A stretch of 64,000 nucleotides of DNA from Gymnorhina tibicen (lineage: Eukaryota > Chordata > Aves > Passeriformes > Artamidae), in the NCBI GenBank assembly GCA_013399875.1, contig VXAZ01008283.1:682001-746000 (forward strand), read 5' to 3'. Under the pieces are notes generated by a model. It had not been told where the DNA came from and ran no database searches. It worked only from the letters and a program-made list of their open reading frames with translations. Positions 51,303 to 61,737 of the stretch are shown here, in pieces. Positions within the stretch are counted from its first letter, which is position 1, and each line of letters opens with the position of its first letter. A program made the position numbers and the translations under genes.

Positions 51303-54300
51303 CTGGAGGAGGAAAAAAAGTAAAAAAAAGAAAATCACCACCTTGTAACAAGAAAATCATTGAGCATAAAAAAATTAGGCAAATCTCATTTCATAGCATA
51401 AGGACTTAAGATGAGCACTGTTTAAAAATCACATCAGAGGCCCAAGAATTAATGTAAGCATCTTTGCATCCACAACTTTGCTTGAGGTCCTAAATGTTAA
51501 AATACTATTTTAAAGCCCTAAAGGCAATAATAGTGTTTGTCTTTTTAGGTTTTTTTTTTTGTCTTGTTGTGGTTTGGGGTTTTTTATTTTATTGTGATTT
51601 TTTTTCAAACTTTAGGGAATTCGGTCTGTTTCACAAAAGATACAGTAATTTTAAGTGCACTTGAAGAGAAGTGGTCACACAAAGACTAGCTAGCATCTTC
51701 TATTATCACCTGAAACATTGTATTAAATATATGTATATTAAATGTACACAGTACAAGGTTCTTGCATTAAAGATGACTGTAAACCAGCAATTCAATGCTG
51801 ACAACTGAACTTCACCATTTATAAAAATTGAGAGCTTTTTTTGTGACAGATAGAAATCTTACCAGAAAAATATGTTAACAGGACTTTAAACAGAAGTTGA
51901 TACTGAAAGAGAGACAATTTGAAGCTTATCCTTTTGTTAGCCACTTTCTTTTCCCTTCCTTCACATAAACTACATCACCACATGATTACATTTAAGATCA
52001 ATATACAAAGGAGCTTTTAGCTATGTCAGTCAGTGAAATAAAACTACAAAAATAGTGGGTGTCTTATTTTTTTCTAGTAGATCTGATTATGAAAAGACCA
52101 ATCTGAAGAATTTTTACTCATGTAAAACCGCATACCTGTTTAGCCTGGGAACTAAAATACAAAACAAAAAACCACGCAGAACAAAGAAACAGAAAAATAA
52201 GCAATTTTAACTCTGTTAATTAAATGTAGGCCAGGCAAAAAACCCAACCCAACCAAATCAACCAACCAAAAAAAAAAAACCACCTCAAAAAACCAAACCA
52301 ACAAAAAAACAGCAAAGGGGGAAGAAGAAAGAAATAAAAAAGGAAAAAAAGAGGCCAGGCTGAAATAATGTATTATAACGAAAAAGATAATTTCAAAGTG
52401 CATGTTCCTGAAAGTATGTATGTAGTCAGAAGTATCCTAAGTACATTAAACTTTGCAATTCAGTTTTATATGAAACTTCAGTCTTAAAAGGGTGGGAAAA
52501 TTTATACAGAAATAGCATTCATTTGGTTACCTGTACTTTTTCAAAGATGATACTTAACATCATGTCAGTCTTAGGGATTTTGTGAAAATGAAGCATTTCC
52601 CTTTCTTTGTTCTATCAGCAGCTGAGAAAGACTTTCTCAGACTATGTATTTTAACTAGACAAATCTCTTACAATATACATTAGGTAAATGTTCCCCAAAT
52701 CCTCTCCTAGCAGAACTGCCATTAAAGTTGAAGGAAATGCACCAGAACAAGTCTCAGGATAGTTGCTTAAAGGAAGACTCATACTTCAACTGAAAAGCCT
52801 CCTTGTCTGTCAGTCCCTGCCTTCACACTCAGGTCAATATTCAAATAAAAACCCTTGCAAGCTAATGTAGAATGGTTACTGATATTCAAACACTGGCAAC
52901 TAGCACTACTCTTGAGCCACAAATGTTCTTTATTTAGAAGAAGAAACAGAATGAAATGTTTCATGAAGAATTATTAAGCATTTCTGGGAAGACATCCTTC
53001 ATTTGCTCAGGAATACATAAAGCAAGATGGTGGTGAGCAATATGCAAATACTACAATTCTTTGCTCTCAGTTTCCAAAGGCAGTTTGGGGCCTCAGCTTC
53101 TTGTTCCTCTACATTACGTCAGGGACACACTAACCAGAAATTCTTCCCCAAAATAAGAATTCTTTCTGAATTTCTTTCTGAATTTCTTTCTGAATACTCA
53201 GTCTATGTAGAAAGTTAAGGTTTGGGGCAAGTAAGAGAACCAGAGGTCAGGTCAAAAGATACTGATTTGCTGAGATGGTCACTAAAAGCATATGACTTGA
53301 TGTTTAGAAAAGTGCAGTTAGAAGAAAGTAATGCCAGAGAGAGAAGTGAGACCTCAGGAAAGCAAGTTCACAGCACCACAGATACAAAGCACTGGCATCT
53401 CTTTTCTTTTGATAGCAGGAAAATGATGGATGTATTAAAAATAAGCACAGAATATTACTTTTCCAAACTGGATACATCTATCCAAGATTTTTCAGATACA
53501 CATTGCTGATGCCAAAATAATTTATAGAAGCCATTGGTATGTTCTTGGCAACACAAATACATAAAAAGTTTGCCTTTTTTAGAGCTACCTTTGTAACTCT
53601 ACTGTCCACCTTTGTAGGTGTACTATGACTGGCCTACAGTCACATGAAAATCAAGAGACAATGAAAAGGTGGATAAAAGACAACTGTTCTTTGGGGTCGA
53701 AACACCCAGCTTATCTCTAATGGCACAGAAGCATGGGGCAGCAGAGTCCAGTTCCAAAGCTACAGCTCCCTGTTACAAGAGCAGCACAGGAATGTGAGGG
53801 ATATATTGAACCAGGGCAGGGGGGTTAAAGGAAAGATATTTCTTTCTCAATTACTATTGCCTCAAGTTGCAAGATTTTCTATTTTTGTATTTGAGAGATT
53901 TATCAAGATTACTTTTCACTCCACAGAGTCAAAAGAGTCTAGACAACAATTACAGCTGTCCAAGAAGAGTACTTCCTGACTAAAAATAAGTTGTTTTGTA
54001 AAATTATTAGCCACATATTTCAGTTTCACCGATTTAGCTTTAAATCCAGTCCTTCCACTCCTCCCACCTCCAATGTGATGATCCAGTGGAAGACAATTAC
54101 ATGCTAGAAGAGAATTAGCATAGGTTTGACCAAGATTAGATGCCTGTGTAGCACAGTATTTTTATGTAACCAACAGTGTAAGTCTGTGAAAGACAATATG
54201 GACTAGTCTTTGTAGGGTATCTTTCGCAGCCTACAGTCCTGAGTCTTAGGTTAAAGGTTAGGGATAGGAAAGAGAAATGTGTAGTTTGAAACTAATATAT

Positions 54301-57300
54301 TCCAAAGCCAGTATTTCTGTACAACTTAATAAAAGACTTTAAAAGAACATTAAGAGTAACTGCACAGGAAAAAACTTAGAATCATAATATTCTCATAAGA
54401 AATTTAAAATTTTCCATAGTAAACGTTTCTGTAATTTCCAATCAAAAAAAGTGATATTGAACCTCCAGTCAAAGTATGGGAAGTTGTTCTTCCTTTACAT
54501 TATGGAATCACATACCTGTTTCGATGGACAGGAATTCTATTTCTTAAATAAAACTATGATTGTATTACAGATAATTAGAAAATCTGTATTATATCAGTAG
54601 TTGGTTAGCTTTGTACTACAAAACAAAAAAAAGATAGAAATAGATTACCTCATCATCTGGGGAAGAGAAAATAGTTGGCACAGCAGTATGTTTCAAGTAC
54701 CGTATCCCCCATCGCACATCAAGGGAATCGGGGGTGAAATGATCACTACAGAGGAGCTGGTGCTTACTTGGAGTCCATGAACCTCGCTTCATATTCCGCA
54801 ACCATTTCTCAAGTCTCTCTTTATCATGAAGTGGAAATCTTTTTAAAGTTGAAAAGACAAACAAGAACACATTAAAAAAAACCCCCTGTTATTGTTGTCT
54901 TCCTTTGTTTTAAATAAGAATATATCTTTGTTACTAACAAGGTAGCCTTCCCTTAGAAAAGATTAAAATAATCCTTTCTCAAAAATTTTAAATATTAAAT
55001 TCTAATCTGGATGTCATGTACATGTCAATCCAATCATTATCCAACTTATTTCTAGTTGGATATTTACTCTGGAGTTCAGAAGCAGAATTTCTGATTGCTG
55101 CTAGCCAAGGGTTTCAGAATCCGTGGCCAAGATGTTTTGAAAGGTTTGATCCTACAACACTTGCTCGGAAAGCAGTTCTGCTGAAGGGAGATGAAATACT
55201 GAGGCATAATTTAAAGGAAGTTAAGACTGGCCCTCATCTTATTAATAGTATTTCTAGGGCTTATTTGTCTTTCTAGACACAACTAGTATTTTCTGTTTAA
55301 CAGAGTACCTCCTAATACATGCCCCTCTTTGGATTATCAGGTGATTTGGCAATGTGAGTATTTCCAATACAGGATTTAAATTTTGTTCAAGAAGTAAATG
55401 CACGTAGATGCAAAGCATTTCTGTATTTTGTGTTTCAGCAATTAAGCTTTCTCACAGCTTTAGGAGCCCACATCATATTTTATAATTTAGAATTAACTTT
55501 TCAATCATCTAACCTACCTGAAAATGATGAGTATACGCTTTCATAGAAAAAAACCTGATTTTGAAAATATATCCAAATGGTCAGACAAATTATATTGGAA
55601 AGAGAACTAAATTAAAGGGAAAGTGTGTGAAGATATCTAACTTACTTAATGAATTGCAATACACAAACTAAAGGGAAATTAAAGGCTTATTATGATGCAT
55701 GCACAGTCAAGCAGTGATGCTAACAGGAACATGAACATTCAGACCACTCTTGTCTCTCACCTCGTCTCAGACAGGTATCAGGGTATTTGAAATGCACTTC
55801 TATATTTCTCTGCTGCATATAAATTTTATTTCAACTCTAGCATATAACCACATATGATACATAAACCATAAGTTGAATTCTGAGCACTGTTAAGTGACTA
55901 CTGTTCAGAAAACAATATTCCTGAGACTCATGAGCAGTAATAATTACAAAAAAAAATCTCTGCTTTTGTGATCCCACCCTCAAATCCTTGAAGCTGCAGG
56001 TTTCCTCTAAAAGACACACATAGCAATGACTCTTGCACAGGCCCTGTGTTCCGAAACTGCAAACTCAGGTGATTTTGAGAAAAAGGCGGCTGAAATTCAC
56101 AACATAAAGGTGCATGTCTTTACCCCTTCCCCAATATTTTGAATTTGTTGCCATGTAAGTCTTCAAATTACCAAGGAAACAGAGGAAGCTTTTGATGCAT
56201 CCAGCTATGAGTATCTGCAGGAATGCAAGGAATAATGCAGGTAAGAACACAATAACCTTTGAAGGACAAGTTAGAGGTTGAGGCTTTTCAAATTCTGTCT
56301 GCTTAGATCATGTACACCCAATGGCAGCATTGCATGTATGACAGAGCATGCTCCTTGAGTAACACAGCTTAGCCTGGGTGTTACTAAAAAGGTCCAGAAA
56401 AGTCTCTCAGGAAGATGGTGGCTTCCTTTCATTGAAGATCAGGGCGCCAATCACACCCTCTCCAAGGCCTTGAGAACACTTGCTCTCACTGCAGTTACCC
56501 TCACAGCACAGGACCCACTGCTCTACCCAGACTCAGCCAGATTCAGATGGAAAACAAAATAATCTGTAGCAAGAGACAGAGAAGGGTTTGATAGTGAAAG
56601 TTATTATTTTAGCTTAAGGGCAACTTTGCTAAAACCTGCTCATGTTTCAACACCCTCTTACTCATCAACAGAATCTGTTCTCTGGTGTAAACAATACACA
56701 AAAAAAAGGGGAAACGGAAAGAGGAAGTGGACAGAATTTATTGAGCAGCTGCTATCACTACACAAGTCAGAGAAGTGAAGAAATAAAACACAGAAGGGCA
56801 GTTATGCCAGTTGACATTAGGAGACAAAAGGTTTGGAAGGGGCTCAGACCCCAACCACAGAGCAGCAGAGGACTTCTTCGGTGGTGCTAAGAGGCAAGGG
56901 AATAAAACTTGCAATTCATGTTAGTAGTAGTCGCTAATATAGGGCAAGAGAAATCTATAAATCAAATCTCAGCACCCCTTCTACAGGAGCACAAAACTCA
57001 GAATGCAGCACAATTCGAAGGCTAGACAAAACAACTATGTTTTGGCAACCATCTCCATACTGATGCCATACATTTGAATATAAGCATGTCTCAGTGCTCA
57101 AACTTGTTTCGATTATATCTGTGTGGCAATCACACTCTCCAAAGCATAAGGGAAAAGAAATTATTTTCCTGATTATTTTATGACGCATTCCATATTAGAA
57201 ATGTGCCAGGGAAATAAGCTTTCCTTCTATCTAAAATAAAATTTCTTTCAAAGCAGTCTTCCTACACAGCTTTCCTGATCTTGGAATAACTATGGCTACT

Positions 57301-58348
57301 CAGAAACTGAAAGAAAACTTAGTTTGAGGTATAAATTTTACCAAAACAGATTTTCAGGCTAATTGTGAAATCCACGTTTCAAATTTTTCTAAAATTGCTT
57401 CTGTTGACAAACGGTTCCATACTATTATTCTACACACATACATTAATATTTAGTTACCTGCACTGTGCTTCTCTCAGGATTGTGAAATAGTGTTTATAAC
57501 TCAGCATCCTGGGAAGCGACAGCCACGTAACCACAACAGTCCAGAGGTTACTGCAGGCCTGGGATGGCGACTGACCCATGCAGTGTCTGGACAGTACAGC
57601 GCAGCCACCATAAACTGGTTTTTGGCAACCGAGCTAGCTAGGTTCCAGCTAACTCAGCTGCTTCCAAACAACCAGCAATACCTCTGTTCACAGTGCAGGA
57701 AAGGTAAAAATTCTAGTGGGAAAGTTTAATTTTAAGGAATCAATATACGTTCACTTGCTTACTCTTCCCCAGGCCCTTCGCCTGGCACGTAAGCTGTCAT
57801 ACACAAGACACTTCACCATTATGCCAATTGTTCCACTACTGCCTGCCCTGCTGGATCGTCCCTTCCATACAGGCAGCAGCGAAACAGAGTCAGAAGTGCA
57901 AATTTTATTTTTTTTAGTCGAATCTCCTTACTCTTCGCTTCACGGACCCCCCGCACCTATTCCAGAGTCCTTGGACGCTCCCGTAACATCGCCCCCTCCC
58001 CCAAGTTCCGTCCGTGGTGTGCGAGGGACGGTGCGTGTGATTACGTCCCAGCTGTCCACTCTTTATTCCCTACACCTTCCCTTCCCCCAGGAGGGTCAGA
58101 GTTATTTCCCTCCAGCCTCCCGGGACCAGGCGGGGTTACAAGGCGACCACCACCGCGGTCGACCCATGGCGTTGAGTCTTTCGGCCATTTATTTCCGCAG
58201 TGGGGTTCACTACTACCCCCACGGCCAGCGCTCACCCAGACCTGCCCCGCTCCGCGGCCACTCACGGGTAGAAGCTGAGCTTGCGCTGGTCCCTGGCGCT
58301 CTGGCCGCCGCGGTTCTTGCAGTGGGTGGCGGCGCAGTACCGCGGCAT
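50364..58348 (-). CDS. THAP5: THAP5, THAP domain-containing protein 5 (three coding exons)
   Basis: The coding sequence joins 58348-58266, 54838-54649 and 51302-50364 (minus strand) and gives 403 residues; human THAP5 has about 395. The start ATG (58348-58346) is in a strong GCCGCC context and opens with MPRYCAATHCKN. The THAP zinc finger fills residues 1 to about 85: C5, C10, C58 and H61 are the C2CH ligands, and AVPTIF at 80-85 is the closing box. A low-complexity acidic middle follows. Near the C terminus, EHSY at 328-331 fits the HCF-1-binding motif [DE]HxY, and residues about 340-395 are leucine-rich and coiled-coil-like. The family consists of nuclear sequence-specific DNA-binding proteins; human THAP5 is reported as a cell-cycle inhibitor and a substrate of the protease Omi/HtrA2. 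All introns are GT-AG and the frame is open throughout. It is divergent from DNAJB9. Identification is near certain; the function is taken from the family. Confidence 0.97.
52225..52350. repeat. A/C-rich low-complexity tract
   Basis: Runs of CCAACC, CCAAA and long A stretches in THAP5 intron 2. This is simple sequence with no coding value. Confidence 0.8.
53160..53195. repeat. 12-bp unit repeated three times
   Basis: Three exact adjacent copies of TTCTTTCTGAAT in THAP5 intron 2. Confidence 0.95.
54649..54838 (-). CDS. THAP5: THAP5 coding exon 2
   Basis: This 190-nt exon is bounded by an acceptor ending TTTAAAAAG and a donor GAG|GTAATC. It completes codon 28 as proline and encodes FPLHDKERLEKW onward through the zinc ligands C58 and H61 (LLCSDHF) to AVPTIF and SSPDDE. 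It ends exactly on a codon boundary (phase 0), so exon 3 continues without a split codon. It carries most of the DNA-binding domain. Confidence 0.96.
54839..58265 (-). other. THAP5: THAP5 intron 1
   Basis: A GT-AG intron of about 3.4 kb. Its first 330 bases lie inside the CpG island. The rest is AT-rich, with no recognised repeat or nested gene. Confidence 0.93.
58266..58348 (-). CDS. THAP5: THAP5 coding exon 1
   Basis: This 83-nt exon encodes 27 residues plus two bases of codon 28. It carries the first two zinc ligands (C5 and C10) of the THAP domain and a basic, Gly/Arg-rich stretch ending in KLSFY. The donor is CCC|GTGAGT at 58265. It lies inside the CpG island, which fits a promoter-proximal first exon. 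The 5' UTR start cannot be fixed from sequence alone. Confidence 0.95.
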
Positions 58349-58516
58349 GGCGGCCACCGAAGGGCAGCCGGGCACGACCAGGCGGGCAGGGCCGGGCGGG
58401 CGCGGCGGGACGGGCCGGGACGGGCCGGGGGCGGTGCCGCCTCCTCACAGAGATCACAGCGCCCCCAGCGGCGGGTGGCGGCGGCGGCGCGGGTGCGACC
58501 TCTCGCGTGCACCGCA

Positions 58517-58539
58517 TCACGTGGGCCCGGGCGGCCAAT
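58517..58539. promoter_or_regulatory. E-box/UPRE-like site next to CCAAT box
   Basis: TCACGTGG (58517-58524) contains a palindromic CACGTG E-box and matches the UPRE consensus TGACGTGG at seven of eight positions. CCAAT follows at 58535-58539. On the minus strand the pair reads ATTGG, 10 nt, CCACG. That uses both halves of the ER stress elements, but with neither ERSE-I geometry (CCAAT-N9-CCACG) nor ERSE-II geometry (ATTGG-N-CCACG). A role in stress induction of DNAJB9 is plausible but inferred. Confidence 0.45.
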
Positions 58540-58953
58540 GGCGCAGCGCTTCGTGTAGGAACCGCGGGGGTCGGACTGCGCGAGCGCTGGGCGCGGGCGG
58601 NAAGTGGAGGTGTGCTGAAGTGAGCGGAGCGAAGGCGAACGCGGAGGGGTGGGGTAGGTCGGGGGGGCGCTTGGAAGCTTGGGGGCAGCGTGGGGAAGTG
58701 GCAGTGGGGGGGCACTGGGGCTCGGTCCGGGACGTTTATTTGGAGTTTGGGCCTCTCTGGGCCAGGCTGCGGTGGTGTTTCCCAGCCTGGCCGCACTGGA
58801 GGTGGGACAGCGTCGCTCAGTGTGGCTGTTAGCGGTTGCCTGGCTCTGGCCTGGCCCCGCCCGATGGTGCGGACCGGCTCCAGCGAGGTCTTTTGGGGTC
58901 TGGATAGGCATGGTGATGCCAGGATGACTCCTTCGTTTCCCTGTGCTCCAGGG
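58540..58953 (+). other. DNAJB9: Candidate DNAJB9 noncoding exon 1 region
   Basis: The DNAJB9 coding exon begins with an acceptor 11 nt before the ATG, so a 5' noncoding exon must lie upstream. Two donor-like sites lie in or just past the CpG island: GG|GTAGGT at 58654 and CCAGG|GTAAGA at 58953. The second is the better match to the donor consensus. Which one is used, and where transcription starts, cannot be told from sequence alone. Confidence 0.4.
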
Positions 58954-61509
58954 TAAGATTCAGGAACCTTCTCCTATATTTGCTTTCGAGTCAGTGTAGG
59001 AGAGGCCAAGACAAGTACAAGCCTCTCAGTTTGACAGACTTGCCTGTTTAGCTGCTTGAGGACTGGGAGACTTGCTTACTCATCGGATTAGTCGTGATAG
59101 GAGAACCAAGGGAAGACTTCGGTAACTTTATTAGTAGCAGTAAATAGTTTGCAGAAGTAATTATAGGACATGAACATTCCACAGGTTAGTGTGTAGCAAT
59201 TCTGTAATCAGAGCAGTAGCAGTACAGTAGTGATGCTGTGGGTTCTCTCGAGTACGTGAGACTTTGAATATAAGCATTTATCCAAGATTTTGGTTAATTA
59301 CTTTCAAAGAAGGATGGAATAGGGTATTTGTGTTAAAAGGTGAAGTAGCTGCTTATTTTCTATATGTGACAGGTTTTATTCTAGGTACATCATCCTCAAA
59401 CGTCACTTCATTGTGCAGCTATTGATGAATGTTAATAAATTAATGAAGAACTGATTGTTATCACCTCTGCAGTACTTTGGATAAATATTAGACAGTGCAC
59501 TTTTTATACGAAGGTAAATAGTAGTTGAGATCTGTAACTGCTCACCCAGCAGAGTTAAATCATTAATATGTGGCATAAGGTCTCTAACTCCATTGACAGA
59601 TGTACCTAAATAAAGTGTAGCTCTTCGTAATTATTAGAAGAATTCTGGAATGTGGCTTAAGTAGCTACAGTGCATGGCCTGGAAAGTGCAACTTCCCTGT
59701 CCCTTTTTGATTGAGAAACCGAGGGTGAAGAGACACAAGCAAAATAAGTATTTAAGAGACTTTATTTTGAAAAGGATTGTAAAAATAGTTATGTAATAAA
59801 AATAGTACACGTGTGTAGTTCTTAGTGCCCAAGTTGTAAAATTTCAGGTTAGTGAAGTGGTGAGAGAAGATATGTGGAAAAATCTTGTACTAAAAATATG
59901 TCTGATATCGTGCATGAAGAATACTGGAAAGAACTGTGCATTTGGTATCTAAGTACACTGATCAAAATATAATTTGTTTCAACTGCTGCCCCTTAACACT
60001 TGATATCATGCAGGCTGCTGGCCAAATAAATGCTTAAGAGGGCATGGGTAGATTATTCTCGCAAGCCTTTTGCTGTCATCTCACAGCATTCATGTACCTA
60101 TTAGAAACGGTATTCTTTTTTCCATTTTTGGTTCTTGCATTTTAATTTTGTTTAGAGGGTATTGATTTTCAGGTAATGCTTAATTTTCTTATGTGTCAGA
60201 TATTCAAAGGTTTTGAATTCTGCCTGACAAATATTGGGTCCCATGCTGGCTAATAAAAGTATTCTAACTTTAATGGTGCTCAGACTGTAAGTTTGTTTAT
60301 TCAACTTTCAGGAAAGTAATACCAGTCGTCTCTGAGTTGTTCTTATGTTACATTCAAATCAGTGTAATCTGGTGGGGGGGACATGTTACATCTGGAATGT
60401 TCAGGGCCTAGTTGTACATCCTTCTGGTCAGGTGTCAGCCAGCATTCTGTCTTTGAACATTTGCTTTCTGCACTCTGTGTTTTAAATATAATATGCACAG
60501 GCATATTATCTGCTCTCACCCTCTAGTAGGAACAACTCACCCTGTCCTTCATGAAAATCGTGAGACATCATGTGGCTATGTGGAAGTGTTTTTTAAAATC
60601 ATTTATATATGCCACAGTTTTTCCCTAAGTTCTCATGTTTGTTTCAAAATACATCTTTTTGACAGATGTGTTGTTGAAAAAAAAGCTAGAGCTTTTAATT
60701 GTTGAAGCTTCTTGTCTTGTATAAAAGACTTTTTTTTGCCATTAGTTCCAACACTGAGAGTTTCACATGTAAACCTTTCTATGCAATGGTATTAGATGAA
60801 TTCTTTGCTATCAAAGATATGGTAGGTCTTTTCCTTTATAATGCAATCTGATATGTGGATGAGCTAAGGCAGCCCATTGTTAAATAAAGGAAAATGTGCT
60901 TCACTTGGCTGAACTCTGGAAATGAATGTTTTACTCTTTATCGTGTTCACCTTCAGTTGGTTAAATGAACTGGAGCTGAGCATGAGTGTCTAATAGTCTT
61001 GTCTTCCTGTGCCTCACAGTCATCTCTAGGCCAGTTGTGTTTTCAGGCTGCTATTGTTGCACCAGCTGATCGGTGAATTGATCTTCCAGTAGAGAGTCAG
61101 TTTTTGCAGCCTGTGCTTAATTTAGAGCTACTGTGTTTGTGGTCCTAGAACTCAAAGGATTAATGAAGCTAGTTCAGGTATGGCAGCATGTAGTGTTAGA
61201 TGCAATGAAATATGCTGTATATTTACTTTTGCAGCTTTGTATGACAGTGATCAGTTAAGTGTAAAACAAAGATGAACACTAAAGTGGTTGTTACGCGTGT
61301 GAAATGTGCATTTTCAATATTTTCACTTACATATTCTGTGAATATGAAAATAGCGTAATGGAGTTTGACATGTGTAAAACAGTGTGCTTACAAGTCCGTC
61401 ATTGACTCCTGAAACATACTGGTATTCCTCTGCCAGCTTACAGTTGTAACTAAGTTGTTGTGGACTGTAAAATAACTTGTTCTTCAAGTATATTTCCTTT
61501 TCTTTTTAG
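58954..61509 (+). other. DNAJB9: DNAJB9 5' intron (inferred)
   Basis: This is the AT-rich segment between the CpG island and the first coding exon. It holds no convincing ORF, and I recognised no repeat in it. It is called an intron because the coding exon begins with a good acceptor (TTTTCTTTTTAG at 61509). Confidence 0.6.
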
Positions 61510-61520
61510 GAACTGGAGAA

Positions 61521-61737
61521 ATGGCCACTACACAATCTGTCTTCACATTTGCTCTCTGCATTTTAATGATAACTGAATTAATACTGGCTACAGAGAGCTA
61601 TTACGATATCTTAGGAGTTCCAAAAAATGCATCTGACCGCCAGATTAAGAAGGCATTTCACAAGCTGGCTATGAAATACCACCCAGACAAAAATAAGAGT
61701 CCTGGTGCAGAAGCAAAATTTAGAGAAATTGCTGAAG
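61521..61737 (+). CDS. DNAJB9: DNAJB9 first coding exon
   Basis: The exon begins at 61510 after a TTTTTAG acceptor, so it has an 11-nt 5' UTR segment and then 217 coding nt. It encodes the signal sequence and most of the J domain, including HPD at 61680-61688. The donor is GCTGAAG|GTAATA at 61738. Because the acceptor lies just before the ATG, at least one noncoding upstream exon is required, presumably in the CpG island. Confidence 0.96.

Larger units (their letters stand above)
51303..54648 (-). other. THAP5: THAP5 intron 2
   Basis: A GT-AG intron of about 3.3 kb (GTAATC ... CTCCAG). It contains A/C-rich low-complexity DNA at about 52225-52350, a T/G-rich run near 51545-51610 and an exact 12-bp triplication at 53160-53195. 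I see no coding content. Confidence 0.93.
57930..58880. promoter_or_regulatory. CpG island, bidirectional THAP5/DNAJB9 promoter
   Basis: CpG dinucleotides are dense here and rare in the surrounding AT-rich sequence. The THAP5 start codon lies inside the island and DNAJB9 transcription runs the other way, so one promoter region probably serves both genes. Visible elements include a CACGTG E-box at 58518-58523, an inferred CCAAT box at 58535-58539, and several GGGCGG/GGGCGGG GC boxes around 58390-58410 and 58595. No TATA box stands out, as expected for a CpG-island promoter. The strand and exact start sites are inferred. An unresolved N lies at 58601. Confidence 0.85.

Noticed and set aside
51303..51341. 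In-frame upstream extension of the THAP5 last exon (MVIFFFLLFFLLQ)
   Set aside because: This is the translated polypyrimidine tract of the intron. The CTCCAG acceptor at 51303 joins in frame with exon 2.
57716..58558. Plus-strand ORF of 280 codons across the THAP5 first exon
   Set aside because: It lies antisense to THAP5 in the CpG island, where stop codons are rare. The protein is Arg/Gly/Pro/Ala-rich and matches no family. The similar minus-strand ORFs at 58041-58911 have the same cause.
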